Notes: generated by a model from the sequence alone, not told the origin. 64,000 nt of DNA from Luteolibacter yonseiensis (GCF_016595465.1 NZ_JAENIK010000011.1:1-64000); one strand, 5' to 3'; positions 26,490 to 35,765 are shown, numbered from the stretch's first letter. Numbers and translations are program-made.

Positions 26490-27824
26490 TTATTTCTTTT
26501 TGAGCACTTCCGGCGGAACGTAGAGTTGGAATCCGCCGCCGGGGGTGCTGATCTTGAAATTTTTGAAGTCCGAGACGCGCACCGTATTGCCATCTTTGGT
26601 CCCACGCAGGATGGCGTTCCCTTGGCTGAACCACGGCGGGCCGCCGGTGACAACGATCTCTTCGGTTTTGACGTTGTAGGTGAAAACCCTTCCGCTGACT
26701 TGAGCGGGAATCTGGCCGGGTTTGAGGTTCTTCTGTTTGATGAGGATGCCGCCTGTCGCGACGATCCGCTCCAGTTCTCCCATTTTTCCGCCGAAATCTC
26801 CGAACGGTTTTTTCGATTTGTCTGCTTCGGGAGCTTCCGGGGACTTTTCCGGCTTTTCCGGCTTTTCCGGCTTTTCCGGCTTTTCCGGCTTTTCCGGCTT
26901 TTTCCCGAAAAAGAGTTTCACCTCGTCCGCGCCGGTAAGATCGAAATCCGTAGTGGAGGCCCGGACATTCTTCAGGAACGTGCATTGTCCGGCCTCCATG
27001 TCGAAGTAGAATCCACCATCGAAATCGATGGTGTTGCCATTTTTGTCCGGAGCGATGTCCGGCGGCTGCGGAACGGGGGTGGGGGCCGGATTTGCGCCAG
27101 TTCCGTCGGCGAGAAGGTCCTGTTGATCCAGAAATTCGGTGGCCGCCCGGGTGGCGTCTTCGGATTTTTTCAGAGCCTCGCGCAGCTCCGCCCGGGTCGC
27201 CTTGCCTGCCTCGGCGATCGCGGCGGCCTGGGATGGGGAGGCCACCTCCGGTTTTTCCTCGGCTGCGGCGGGAAGCGCTGTGGCAAGAGCCAGGCTGGCG
27301 GCTGCGGTGGCGCGGAGGGAGACGGGCTTGGATTTCATGGTCTTCTGGAAATTCTCGGGTAGGGTGGTGGTGCCGGGGCCGTGGAGAAAGCCCTTGCCCC
27401 GGAGGAAATCGAAGTGAAGGCCGGTGCCGTGGGTCGTCATGCCATCGATCTTGATTTCCACCGCCTCGTCCGCCACGAGGAGCTGTTTGGTGACAGGTGG
27501 TTTCCCCTGTCCCGTCGCGGCCTTCTCCTCGAAGAAGTTGACATTGTTCAGGTTGATGTGGCCGCGGGAGGTCTGGTCCGCGTTGTAAAGCTCTATGGTA
27601 ACTTCCTTCCCCGCCATCTGGCCGGGGTTGACGAGCGTCATCACCTTCGATCTCAGCACCCCCACGAGTTTGCGGTTCTCGTCGTAACGGGGGATCATGA
27701 TGCCCTTGAGCTGGCTTCCGTCCGGGAGCAGGCCCAGCATGCCCTCGCTTTTTTTCCCATTGCCTCCGGTCTCCCTTGCGATGGCAGGGGAGACGAGCAG
27801 AAGCACTGTGAGGAGGCGGAGCAT
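26490..27824 (-). CDS. LptC/LptA-like LPS transport protein (apparent fusion)
   Basis: A 444-residue protein just after kdsA and before lptB. The N-terminus is a signal (MLRLLTVLLLVSPAIA), and residues about 20-160 look like an LptC-type periplasmic domain (GMTTHGTGLHFDFLRGKGFLHG). At Met163 a second signal-peptide-like segment begins (MKSKPVSLRATAAASLALA, ending AAAEE). Then come Ala-rich helix, Pro linker and an OstA/LptA-like beta domain (about 265-440) split by six PEK repeats. No stop codon separates the halves. It could bridge inner and outer membranes in LPS transport. Whether Met163 is used as a second start is unknown. Confidence 0.7.
   Translation of the reverse strand: MLRLLTVLLLVSPAIARETGGNGKKSEGMLGLLPDGSQLKGIMIPRYDENRKLVGVLRSKVMTLVNPGQMAGKEVTIELYNADQTSRGHINLNNVNFFEEKAATGQGKPPVTKQLLVADEAVEIKIDGMTTHGTGLHFDFLRGKGFLHGPGTTTLPENFQKTMKSKPVSLRATAAASLALATALPAAAEEKPEVASPSQAAAIAEAGKATRAELREALKKSEDATRAATEFLDQQDLLADGTGANPAPTPVPQPPDIAPDKNGNTIDFDGGFYFDMEAGQCTFLKNVRASTTDFDLTGADEVKLFFGKKPEKPEKPEKPEKPEKPEKSPEAPEADKSKKPFGDFGGKMGELERIVATGGILIKQKNLKPGQIPAQVSGRVFTYNVKTEEIVVTGGPPWFSQGNAILRGTKDGNTVRVSDFKNFKISTPGGGFQLYVPPEVLKKK
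26844..26897 (-). repeat. Six perfect 9-bp tandem repeats coding Pro-Glu-Lys
   Basis: Six identical CTTTTCCGG units on the plus strand, giving PEK six times in the LptC/LptA-like protein. The unit is a multiple of three, so copy number could change without a frameshift. Confidence 0.9.
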
Positions 27825-27835
27825 CGGGAGGAGTG

Positions 27836-28654
27836 TCAGTGCGAGGCGTGGTGGATGGCGATGAGTTTGACGAGCAGGTCCTCGATAAATTCAAGTGGAA
27901 TTTGATTGGGACCATCCGAGACGGCGTTCGCAGGATCGGAATGGACCTCCATGAACAGGCCGTCGATGCCGGTGGCCACCGCCGCGCGCGCGAGAACCGG
28001 GGCGAGCACGCCATCTCCGCCGGTGGCGCCGCCGAGGCCTCCCGGCCGCTGGACGGAGTGGGTGGCGTCGAAGATGACGGGCAGCCCCTCCTCACGCATC
28101 CAGTAGAGCGAGCGCATGTCGACCACGAGATTGTTGTAGCCGAAGGTGGTGCCACGCTCGGTGATGAGGAATTTCTCACATCCGAACGCACGCATTTTCC
28201 CGGCGATGTTCACGGTGTCGAGCGGTGCGAGGAACTGGCCTTTCTTGACATTCACGGAGCGGCCGGTCTTCGCGGCGGCTTCGAGCAGGTCGGTCTGGCG
28301 GCAGAGGAACGCGGGAATCTGCAGGAGATCCACGAAGCTGGCGGCGATCTCCGCCTGCTCGATGGTGTGGATGTCCGTGGTGACCGGCACACCGAGCTCC
28401 TTGCCGATTTCGCCGAGGATCCGGCAGCCTTCCAGCACCCCCGGTCCGCGGAAGGCTCCGACCGAAGTGCGGTTCGCCTTGTCGAACGAGGCCTTGAAAA
28501 TGAAATGAATGCCGGTGCGGTCGGCTATTTCCTTGAGCGAACGCGCCATGTCCCAGGCGAATTCCTCGGACTCAAGCGCGCATGGGCCGAGAATGAAAAA
28601 CGGCGCTGGACCGCCGACAGGAACATTGCCGATGTGGAAAGGGTCGAAAGTCAT
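27836..28654 (-). CDS. kdsA: 3-deoxy-8-phosphooctulonate synthase (KDO 8-phosphate synthase)
   Basis: KdsA joins arabinose 5-phosphate and phosphoenolpyruvate to KDO 8-phosphate, needed for the LPS core. The 272-residue protein has the family landmarks FILGPCALES, FKASFDKANRTS, RGPG and TERGTTFGYNNLVVDMR. DATHSVQRPGG and DGVLAPVLARAAVA come later, ending in the metal/substrate loop MEVHSDP. Length is normal. It is followed 11 bases later by the LptC/A-like gene, so LPS synthesis and transport are linked in one cluster. Confidence 0.96.
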   Translation of the reverse strand: MTFDPFHIGNVPVGGPAPFFILGPCALESEEFAWDMARSLKEIADRTGIHFIFKASFDKANRTSVGAFRGPGVLEGCRILGEIGKELGVPVTTDIHTIEQAEIAASFVDLLQIPAFLCRQTDLLEAAAKTGRSVNVKKGQFLAPLDTVNIAGKMRAFGCEKFLITERGTTFGYNNLVVDMRSLYWMREEGLPVIFDATHSVQRPGGLGGATGGDGVLAPVLARAAVATGIDGLFMEVHSDPANAVSDGPNQIPLEFIEDLLVKLIAIHHASH

Positions 28655-28686
28655 TTGAATGGGTGATCGGTGTGAACGGTTGCGCG

Positions 28687-28959
28687 TCAGTGCTGGGCGG
28701 ACGCAAGCGCAGTCTGGTAGAGCGGGCGGAGGTTGTCGAGGGCGGTTGCGAGAAGCTTCTCCTCAGTAGGGGTGAGATTCCCGAGTGTCTTGAAGGAAAT
28801 CATCTCCAGCGAATCGATGACGGATTTCGCCGCGCGGAGGTTCACCTGCTTTTCCCCGGTGTGCGGATTGGGAATCTGGCCGAGGAAGAGACCGGCGTTC
28901 TGGGCCTGGAGGATGACGAATTCATTGAAGCGGGGATCGGCTTCGGGCGCTGCTGACAT
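28687..28959 (-). CDS. DUF1844 protein
   Basis: A 90-residue protein matching the DUF1844 pattern: FNEFVILQAQNAGLFLGQIPNP, then the helical stretch VNLRAAKSVIDSLEMISFKTLGNLTPTE. These small proteins have no known function. It lies 32 bases before kdsA on the same strand and may lead the LPS cluster message. The open frame reaches 29265, but the extra N-terminal part is low-complexity and unlike the family. Confidence 0.85.
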   Translation of the reverse strand: MSAAPEADPRFNEFVILQAQNAGLFLGQIPNPHTGEKQVNLRAAKSVIDSLEMISFKTLGNLTPTEEKLLATALDNLRPLYQTALASAQH

Positions 28960-29185
28960 GGGAGGAGGTTCCTGAGTTTCCGGGAGGATGACAAGAGGGA
29001 AGACGCGGGTCCGGCATGCGGCGATTCCGGTATCGAAATTGAAACCGGAGCCGATGGGCCGGGCCTGGCGGGAGGAACCGAACCGGCCGCCGGATCCCCG
29101 CGATCCGTCAGCTCCACCCGATTGAGGGGGCGGGTTTCCCTTCCCAAAAAAGCGCGTTGTGGTGGATGACTGTGCTCCGCCACCC

Positions 29186-31423
29186 ATGAAAACCCATTTT
29201 CTCATTTCTCTCGCCTGCGCCGCTGCCGGAGCCCTGGCCACGGCGCATCCGATCGGCAACGTCAACCGCTACCTCTCCAACTCGGCACGCACGGATGTCA
29301 TCGGACCGGACATGTGGACCACCCTCAGGGAGCTCAATGACGGACGTGTCGGTCGCCCGGATACGCCGGAGTCGGGCATGCCGCAGATGCCGGAGGAAAA
29401 CTGGGGCAGGCCGGGGCTCGGGATGCAGGGCGTGTTCTGCGCCGGTCATCAGACACCATTGGAAAATCTCATCTCCATCGAAACGAGCGAAAAACTCGTG
29501 GTGACGCGCCACCAATGGACTCCCGCATGGTCGCTCAGCTATTACCGCGCGCTGCCTTCCGGCAGGCCCGGAACCTCGCCGCTGGCAGGAGCGCTTTCGA
29601 TCAAGGAAACCAAGTGCGTCACTCCGGAGGACGTGTTCGTCGGTGAGCTGGAAATCCTGAACGACCACAGGGAGGCGGCTCCTTTCGACATCGAGCTGAT
29701 CCATCCCGGACTCAACCGGACCGGCGGACGCGTCACTTTCACCGCTGTCACGAATGTCGGTGGCATCGCCCGTGACGGCAGGGGTTGGGAAATCAACGGG
29801 AGTGGCTGGCTCTCCACCCGTGGCGATATTGATTTTGGTAAAAACCTCATCATCCCGCCACAGCGGACGCTCAGATTGAGATACGCCTTCGCCGTCGATC
29901 ACGTCGGCACCACGGACGCGGAGGAACGTGTCGCCGCCGCTTTGACGGAGACGGACCCCTTCAAGCGCAATGAAGCGGATTTCAACTCCTGGTTTGTCAA
30001 AAACGTCCCGGCGTTCTCCACCAGCGATCCGGACATCCTCAAGCTGTATTATTACCGCTGGTTTCTCGTGAAACGGGCCATCCACGATCCGAAAAAATTC
30101 ATTCCGGGACATCCCTACAAACGTCCTGCGATTTACGAGAGTCCTATCGGCGACTGGTTCTGCGCGGTCATCGGCCTGCCCATCCCGGTGCAGGTTCAGG
30201 AAGTCCGCTGGCTCCGTGACATCACTCCGGGAAAGAATCATATCCTGAACTGGGCGGAAAACGTGCATTATCAATATCGTGAATACCTCCAGTTCACGCC
30301 CGCCGCCTTGTGGAACTTCTACAAGATCCACCCGGATGCGGAGATCCTCAACGCCGTGGCCCAGCCCGCCACGGACTACGCGTGGAAGGACGTCCCGGTG
30401 CATGGACAGCCGCAGCTTCCGGTACAGCGGGGGAGCTGGCCGACCGGTGCCGAGTACCAGCCGAATTTCTACCAGTTCACCAAGCCCGAGCCGTGGGACT
30501 GGCGGCACGACGCGCAGGGGGCGGGCGAGGGGTTTCCGATCGCGGAATCCGTCCGGCTGGACAAGGCCAGCTTCACCATCGCCAATCTTTACGGCGCGGC
30601 GAACTTCATGGAACTGCTGGATAACAAAAAGAGCTTCACCGACAGCAGGAACCAGGCGGACCGCATGCTGAAAACCATCGAGGAGAAACACTGGAAGGAT
30701 GGATTCTTCTACTCCACCGATCCGGAAACCCACGCGCTCGCGGATCAGGCCGCCTGTTATGACGGCTTCCTGCCATTTCTTTTCGGCATGGAAAAGAAGC
30801 CGGAATATTTCGCCGCGTTCGACAAATTCTTCGATCCGAAGTGGTTCTGGTCGGAATTCCCCATCACCACCGTCGCGAAAAACAATCCCATGTATTGGAG
30901 CGGAAACGCCATCGCGGGGCCGACCGCATCAAGTGTTGAAAAGCCCCATGTCTACCCGTGCAGTTGGAACGGCCCGATGTGGAATTACAACAACTCCGCC
31001 ATGTGCGAGGCGCTTGGTTCTGTCGCGACTTCGTCGGGCGGAGAGCGCTTCCGTGACGGATGGCTGGAATTCCACCGCCGCTGGTCGGAGAGTCATTTCG
31101 TTTATGGAGACCGTTCGGTGCCTTGCGCGATGGAGCATCTGCGGCCTACCGACGGCTCGAACTTCCGCCGCCAGGTGGTCGATTATTTCCACAGCGCGTG
31201 GCTGGACTCCACCTTCAGCTACTGGGCGGGGATCCGGGTGACCGACAAGCGCGACAAGGTGATCTTCGATCCGCTCACGAAAGAGGACTTCAGGCTGGAG
31301 AATGTTCCTTCCGGAGGTCGCGAGCTGACATTTGTCCAGGAAGGCGGCGTCCGCAGGGTGCTGGGCAAGGATGGGGCCGGTCTGGCGGAAGGGCGGGGGA
31401 TGTTGGAAATTCCGGTGCGTTGA
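29186..31423 (+). CDS. Secreted MGH1/trehalase-like glycoside hydrolase
   Basis: A 745-residue exported protein (signal peptide MKTHFLISLACAAAGALATA). A beta-sandwich N-terminal part (about 70-260) precedes an (alpha/alpha)6 barrel (about 290-745), as in GH63-like and MGH1-type glycosidases. Aromatic and acidic clusters typical of sugar sites are visible, such as PIGDWFC, WRHDAQGAGEGFP, DGFFYSTDPETHALADQAACYDG split across loops, and PCSWNGPMWNYNNS. The substrate is not clear. It stands alone on the plus strand, divergent from the LPS cluster. Confidence 0.75.
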   Translation: MKTHFLISLACAAAGALATAHPIGNVNRYLSNSARTDVIGPDMWTTLRELNDGRVGRPDTPESGMPQMPEENWGRPGLGMQGVFCAGHQTPLENLISIETSEKLVVTRHQWTPAWSLSYYRALPSGRPGTSPLAGALSIKETKCVTPEDVFVGELEILNDHREAAPFDIELIHPGLNRTGGRVTFTAVTNVGGIARDGRGWEINGSGWLSTRGDIDFGKNLIIPPQRTLRLRYAFAVDHVGTTDAEERVAAALTETDPFKRNEADFNSWFVKNVPAFSTSDPDILKLYYYRWFLVKRAIHDPKKFIPGHPYKRPAIYESPIGDWFCAVIGLPIPVQVQEVRWLRDITPGKNHILNWAENVHYQYREYLQFTPAALWNFYKIHPDAEILNAVAQPATDYAWKDVPVHGQPQLPVQRGSWPTGAEYQPNFYQFTKPEPWDWRHDAQGAGEGFPIAESVRLDKASFTIANLYGAANFMELLDNKKSFTDSRNQADRMLKTIEEKHWKDGFFYSTDPETHALADQAACYDGFLPFLFGMEKKPEYFAAFDKFFDPKWFWSEFPITTVAKNNPMYWSGNAIAGPTASSVEKPHVYPCSWNGPMWNYNNSAMCEALGSVATSSGGERFRDGWLEFHRRWSESHFVYGDRSVPCAMEHLRPTDGSNFRRQVVDYFHSAWLDSTFSYWAGIRVTDKRDKVIFDPLTKEDFRLENVPSGGRELTFVQEGGVRRVLGKDGAGLAEGRGMLEIPVR

Positions 31424-31532
31424 GACTTCAGGCACCCGGGACCCTCGGTCGCAGGCTTGTCCGAGCGTGCGGTTTTTGATCCGCCCACCGCTGGAGTGCG
31501 GGGGGCGCGTCTGCCCCGGCGGCGGCTCCTCC

Positions 31533-32132
31533 CTAACGGTCAGGAAGTTGCTTGAACCAGGCCTTCACCGGGGGACGGTTCAGCAGGATGAGCGTCAGGA
31601 CAGGATATGCGGATAAAGCCAACATGCTCCCGACGGCTCCGCCGGTCATGGTGGCGGTCATGGGACTGCTGCCCAAGCCGCTCGTCATCTGCCGCATCGC
31701 CGGGAAAACGAACAGGAGTGTGATGGCGAGGTTGAGCGCCTTGGTGGTGATCGATGAAAACGCGTAGATGTTCGACCACTTCAGGGCGGTCTTGCGATGT
31801 TTCAAGAGCTGGATGCCCGCGATGATCATCGGGACCGCGACGAGCAGGGTCAGGGTTGATGAGGCGAGGCTCGTCACATGGAATTTCTCCTGCATGGCGG
31901 CCTGGGCCTGGATCTGTTGATCCAGCTCGGGAGAGGACGGGAGGAGTTTCATCAACCGGTCCGCGAAGAGAGTGGCGAACAGTCCCCAGAGGCCGCCGAG
32001 AATGCCGAGGCCGGCGAATACGAGGTGCAGGATGCCGAACACCTTCACCACCGTCGGTTCGCCGGCGTAGGCATAGGGATTGTGCGACGACTCTTCCGGA
32101 AGCGGCGGCAGGTAGGGAGACGGTTCGTTCAT
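31533..32132 (-). CDS. Four-helix membrane protein, unknown
   Basis: A 199-residue protein with a Pro-rich cytoplasmic start (MNEPSPYLPPLPEESSHNPY) and four predicted transmembrane helices (about 33-52, 84-103, 117-137, 165-185). No family is recognised. The tail-plus-four-helix layout is shared with the protein at 41035-41595. The open frame extends upstream to 32585, but 32132 is the first ATG giving the membrane protein without an odd extension. Confidence 0.65.
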   Translation of the reverse strand: MNEPSPYLPPLPEESSHNPYAYAGEPTVVKVFGILHLVFAGLGILGGLWGLFATLFADRLMKLLPSSPELDQQIQAQAAMQEKFHVTSLASSTLTLLVAVPMIIAGIQLLKHRKTALKWSNIYAFSSITTKALNLAITLLFVFPAMRQMTSGLGSSPMTATMTGGAVGSMLALSAYPVLTLILLNRPPVKAWFKQLPDR

Positions 32133-32453
32133 GCTGGATGGAATCCTGACGATCTTTGCGTGCCTGTCGAGAACGCAGGCCATGGTGGAAACCGTCGATG
32201 TGCGGGCGGGGCGATCATCCTTGGAATTGTGGCGCCGGTGGGTTCCCGCCCGTCGGGACGGCACGGCGGACAAGGGATGGGAGGTCCGGCCATCCGCCTC
32301 CGAATCCCTGACGTCGACAAAGTATTGACAACCCTGCAATCCATGCGTCCGCCACGTCTTTTGCCTTGCAGGGATGGGTCGCGCCGCTAGTCTCGCGGCT
32401 GACTGACGTGCGATTCCCGCCATTTCAGCAAATAAAAACCAACTCACGACCAC
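32133..32453 (+). other. 321-base gene-free stretch
   Basis: No convincing gene on either strand. It holds the candidate promoter at 32366-32393 for the small lipoprotein genes, and TTGACA at about 32325 without a good -10 box. Confidence 0.4.
32366..32393 (+). promoter_or_regulatory. Candidate promoter of the small lipoprotein pair
   Basis: TTGCAG (32366-32371), a 16-base spacer and TAGTCT (32388-32393), giving a leader of about 55 bases. Confidence 0.3.
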
Positions 32454-32561
32454 ATGAAACTTGCCTTCATCGCCGCCGCTGCAGCGCTTTTCGCCGCTTC
32501 CTGCTGCCCAAGTTCCGCTCCAGCTCCCAGTCAGCCAGCTTACGTGGCCCCATCGAAATAA
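32454..32561 (+). CDS. Tiny Cys-Cys lipoprotein
   Basis: A 35-residue lipoprotein precursor: MKLAFIAAAAALFAAS followed by Cys17-Cys18 and a Pro/Ser/Ala-rich tail of 17 residues. The signal and Cys suggest a lipid-anchored envelope peptide. No family is recognised. It is followed by a hairpin and then a second, similar lipoprotein gene. No Shine-Dalgarno is present. Confidence 0.6.
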   Translation: MKLAFIAAAAALFAASCCPSSAPAPSQPAYVAPSK

Positions 32562-32569
32562 TTTCTCCC

Positions 32570-32593
32570 GCCCGGCGTGAGTCATCGCCGGGC
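32570..32593 (+). promoter_or_regulatory. Hairpin between the two small lipoprotein genes
   Basis: GCCCGGCG (32570-32577) pairs with CGCCGGGC (32586-32593) with an 8-base loop and no T-run, so it is more likely an mRNA-stability or processing element than a terminator. Confidence 0.5.
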
Positions 32594-32626
32594 ATCCACA
32601 CTCTCAAAACCTGCTCCATAGCCATC

Positions 32627-32785
32627 ATGATCCGTATCCTCACCGCACTCGTCGCTTCCGTCTTCGCGCTTCTCTCCGCCTCGTGCTGCTGCACCGGCGA
32701 GCCAAAAGCTCCGGGCCTCCGTCCTCTTCCACAGTTCCAGGAGATCCAGACCACCACTTCCCAGGAAGTGAACTACTCGAAGTAA
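32627..32785 (+). CDS. Tiny Cys-Cys-Cys lipoprotein
   Basis: A 52-residue lipoprotein precursor: MIRILTALVASVFALLSAS then Cys20-Cys21-Cys22, TGEP and a polar tail ending NYSK. The lipobox LSASC is good. No family is recognised. It lies 65 bases after a similar tiny lipoprotein gene, and a strong terminator follows, so the two probably form one transcript. Confidence 0.65.
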   Translation: MIRILTALVASVFALLSASCCCTGEPKAPGLRPLPQFQEIQTTTSQEVNYSK

Positions 32786-32820
32786 TTCGACATCCCTTTC
32801 GTTTCACGAAAAACCATCGC

Positions 32821-32856
32821 GCGCCCTTCCGGTCTCCGGAGGGGCGCTTTTTTTTC
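32821..32856 (+). terminator. Terminator of the small lipoprotein pair
   Basis: GCGCCCTTCCGG (32821-32832) pairs with CCGGAGGGGCGC (32836-32847), 12 bp with one wobble and a TCT loop, followed by nine T. Confidence 0.92.
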
Positions 32857-32939
32857 CGGGGCCGGCCCCGACATACGTCATCGCGTACGTCTGGAACAGG
32901 CTTTTTGGATTTTAACGAGGTCTGTTGTTTGCTATCGGG

Positions 32940-33170
32940 ATGTCTGTCATGAAGCACGCCCCCCTCCCCAAGACGGAATCCCGGTTTGCCGGCACACGGC
33001 GCTACTACCATCGCGCTGGCTCGAACCACCCCCGCACGTGGGACGAGTGGGTGGGTGACACCCCTCCCAAATCCGACAAGACCAGGAACTGGCCGAAAAT
33101 CATCGGAATCGCCGCCGCCGTGCTCGCACTGGTGGCGATCCTCGCCGGGTTGACGTCCGAACTGGTCTGA
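32940..33170 (+). CDS. Tail-anchored small membrane protein, unknown
   Basis: A 76-residue frame with a basic, aromatic cytoplasmic part ([21 protein letters not shown]) split by loops and one C-terminal transmembrane helix (about 54-74). No family is recognised. ATG codons at 32940 and 32949 are both possible; the second leaves more room after an upstream A/T-rich box. It lies between a terminator and leuC. Confidence 0.55.
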   Translation: MSVMKHAPLPKTESRFAGTRRYYHRAGSNHPRTWDEWVGDTPPKSDKTRNWPKIIGIAAAVLALVAILAGLTSELV

Positions 33171-33270
33171 TTTCCAAGCCCTTTCTGCCGCGGAATTACA
33201 TGTGGCTTTGACATTCCCGCCGCATATGGGCAATTTCCCGCCCCGCCGCGAACCACGGCGGATTTCAACC

Positions 33271-34695
33271 ATGGGTAAAAGCCTCTTCCAAAAAGTCTGG
33301 GACGCTCACACCGTCGGAACTCTCGCCGACGGCCGCACGCAACTCTTCATCGGCACGCACCTCATTCACGAGGTCACCTCACCCCAAGCGTTCGGCATGC
33401 TCCGCGATCTCGGACTGAGCGTGAAATTTCCTCAGCGCACCTTCGCCACCATCGACCACATCGTCCCGACCATCAATCAGGACCAGCCTGCGGATCCCCT
33501 CGCGGCGGAGATGATCGATGCGATCCGCAAGAACTGCGACGACTTCGGTGTCACCTATTTCGACCTCGCTTCCGGAAAGCAAGGCGTCGTGCACGTTGTC
33601 GGTCCTGAACAAGGCATCACCCAGCCCGGCACGACCATCGCCTGCGGCGACTCGCACACCGCGACGCACGGCGCGTTCGGCGCGATCGCGTTCGGCATCG
33701 GCACGAGCCAGGTCCGCGACGTGCTCGCCAGCCAGACCATCGCCCTCCAGGAAATGAAGGTCCGCCGCATCGAGGTGAATGGCGATCTCCGTCCCGGCGT
33801 CTATGCGAAGGACGTCATCCTCCACATCATCCGCCTTCTCGGCGCGAACGGCGGCATCGGCTACGCCTATGAGTATGCGGGAGACGTTTTCGACCGCATG
33901 TCCATGGAGGAGCGCATGACCGTTTGCAACATGTCCATCGAAGGTGGCGCCCGCTGCGGCTACGTGAACCCGGACGCGAAGACCATCGCCTACCTGAGCG
34001 GCCGTCCCTATGTCGACATGAGCGACTTCGACGCCACCGCCGCCCGCTGGCTGTCATTCGCCTCCGATGCGGATGCCGTTTTCGACGACATCGTGAAAAT
34101 CAACGCGTCCGACATCGAGCCGACCGTCACCTGGGGAATCTCCCCGGACCACGGCATCTTCATCTCCGAAAACATCCCGGATCCCGCGAAAGCCGCGACC
34201 CCGCAGGAGAAGGCAACCATCGAGGAAGCCCTCGCCTACATGAAACTCGCCGCGGGTACGCCGATCAAGGGTGTGAAAATCGACGTCGCATTCATCGGCT
34301 CCTGTACGAACGGCCGTATTTCGGATTTCCGCGAGGTCGCGAAATTCATCCAAGGCCACAAGGTCGCGCCAGGCGTGCAGGCCATCGTCGTTCCCGGCTC
34401 CCAGGTCGTCGCCATCCAGGCTGAAAAGGAAGGACTGCCGAAAATCTTCACCGATGCCGGCTTCGAGTGGCGCGGCGCGGGTTGCTCCATGTGCCTCGCG
34501 ATGAATCCGGACAAGCTCGTCGGCGACCAACTCTGCGCGTCGTCCTCGAACCGCAACTTCAAGGGCCGCCAGGGTTCTCCGACCGGTCGGACCGTGCTGA
34601 TGTCGCCGGTGATGGTGGCCGCCGCGGCCATCCAAGGTTCTTTGGCCGACGCCCGCGAGGTCTTCGATCTCGAAGCTCCCGCCGCCGTAGCCTGA
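33271..34695 (+). CDS. leuC: 3-isopropylmalate dehydratase, large subunit
   Basis: LeuC with LeuD isomerises 2-isopropylmalate to 3-isopropylmalate in leucine synthesis using a 4Fe-4S cluster. The 474-residue protein shows [22 protein letters not shown], the first cluster Cys in FIGSCTNGR and the other two in [13 protein letters not shown]. Length is normal. The ATG at 33271 ([11 protein letters not shown]) fits the family. A TTGACA at 33208 may be its -35 box. A TraB/GumN gene separates it from leuD. Confidence 0.96.
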   Translation: MGKSLFQKVWDAHTVGTLADGRTQLFIGTHLIHEVTSPQAFGMLRDLGLSVKFPQRTFATIDHIVPTINQDQPADPLAAEMIDAIRKNCDDFGVTYFDLASGKQGVVHVVGPEQGITQPGTTIACGDSHTATHGAFGAIAFGIGTSQVRDVLASQTIALQEMKVRRIEVNGDLRPGVYAKDVILHIIRLLGANGGIGYAYEYAGDVFDRMSMEERMTVCNMSIEGGARCGYVNPDAKTIAYLSGRPYVDMSDFDATAARWLSFASDADAVFDDIVKINASDIEPTVTWGISPDHGIFISENIPDPAKAATPQEKATIEEALAYMKLAAGTPIKGVKIDVAFIGSCTNGRISDFREVAKFIQGHKVAPGVQAIVVPGSQVVAIQAEKEGLPKIFTDAGFEWRGAGCSMCLAMNPDKLVGDQLCASSSNRNFKGRQGSPTGRTVLMSPVMVAAAAIQGSLADAREVFDLEAPAAVA

Positions 34696-34706
34696 TTCCC
34701 GCCGCC

Positions 34707-35765
34707 ATGAGCCGTTCCGCGAAAAAACCGCCGATGACCGCCGCCGGGCATCTCGAAGGAGAGCGCCCGCCGGAGATCCGCCGTGGCTTCGTGGGCGGAA
34801 GGGGAGGTCGTGGCTTGTTTTCCAGCCACTCCCTCCGCGCGGTCCGGATGTCACTCGTCATGGTTCTGACGCTTGGTGGCATCGCCGGATCATCCCTGGC
34901 CGCCGCCCCGGAGCATCCGGTCAAGCCGCTGCTGTGGAAAGTGGAGGGAGATGGACTGAAGCAACCGTCCTATTTGTTCGGCACCATCCATCTTTCCGTT
35001 CCGCCCGTCGGGACGCTGCATCCTGCCGCGGAGACGGCGTTCAAGGCGGCGGATGTCGTTTGCACCGAGATCCCTTTGGACACCGCCACCCAGATGGAGA
35101 TTGTTCCGATGCTGATGCGCAAGGACGGCAAAACACTGGACGAGTCCATTGGCGACAAGCTTGCCAAGGAACTGAACGACGAGCTGAAACAGGTCAATCC
35201 GCAGCTCGACTCGACACCTTTCCAGAGTCTGAAGACATGGGGTGTGGCGGTGACCGTGCCCATGCTTCCGTACCAGCTGAAAGGAGAGCAGCCCCTCGAC
35301 GCGAAGATATGGGAACGGGCCACGAAAGAAGGGAAGGCCACCGGCTCGCTGGAAACGGTGGCAAGCCAGTTGAAGCTGTTCGAGGATTTCACCGAGGCCG
35401 AACAGACCAGTATGTTGGGGGATGTCCTGAAGCAGCTCCGTGAAGACCGGGAGGCTGGGACGGACGCCACCGCAAGCCTCATCGCCGCCTATGTTTCCGG
35501 CGACGAAAAGCGGGTCCTGGATGAGGTGAACAAATCCATGCAGCGCAGCGCCGAAGGCGAGAACAAGGAGCTGGGCGAGCGCTTCATGAAACGTTTCCTC
35601 ACCGACCGGGACGCCGCGATTGCCTCCGTCATCGACGAAAAACTGAAGGGCTCGCCGGACAAGACACATTTTTTCGCGGTGGGCGCCGCCCATCTCACCG
35701 GCAAACCCGGCATTCCCGGCCAACTGATCACCAAAGGCTACCGCATCACCCGCATTACCGAATGA
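34707..35765 (+). CDS. TraB/GumN family exported protein
   Basis: A protein of 352 residues (305 from the later ATG at 34848) of the TraB/GumN family. The paired signatures are PSYLFGTIHLS near the start and FFAVGAAHLTG near the end. The family is suspected to be metallopeptidase-like, but activity is mostly unproven. The signal segment (SLVMVLTLGGIAGSSLAAA) has its basic residues upstream of 34848, which supports the 34707 start. It sits between leuC and leuD on the same strand, an unusual insertion. Confidence 0.8.
   Translation: MSRSAKKPPMTAAGHLEGERPPEIRRGFVGGRGGRGLFSSHSLRAVRMSLVMVLTLGGIAGSSLAAAPEHPVKPLLWKVEGDGLKQPSYLFGTIHLSVPPVGTLHPAAETAFKAADVVCTEIPLDTATQMEIVPMLMRKDGKTLDESIGDKLAKELNDELKQVNPQLDSTPFQSLKTWGVAVTVPMLPYQLKGEQPLDAKIWERATKEGKATGSLETVASQLKLFEDFTEAEQTSMLGDVLKQLREDREAGTDATASLIAAYVSGDEKRVLDEVNKSMQRSAEGENKELGERFMKRFLTDRDAAIASVIDEKLKGSPDKTHFFAVGAAHLTGKPGIPGQLITKGYRITRITE

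Noticed and set aside
26844-26897. Short tandem repeats as a possible CRISPR array
   Set aside because: Units are 9 bp, contiguous and coding, with no spacers.
25750-28191. Open frame of 813 codons on the minus strand over lptB, the LptC/A-like gene and kdsA
   Set aside because: It is in another frame of three strong genes and its product is low-complexity, so it is a shadow.
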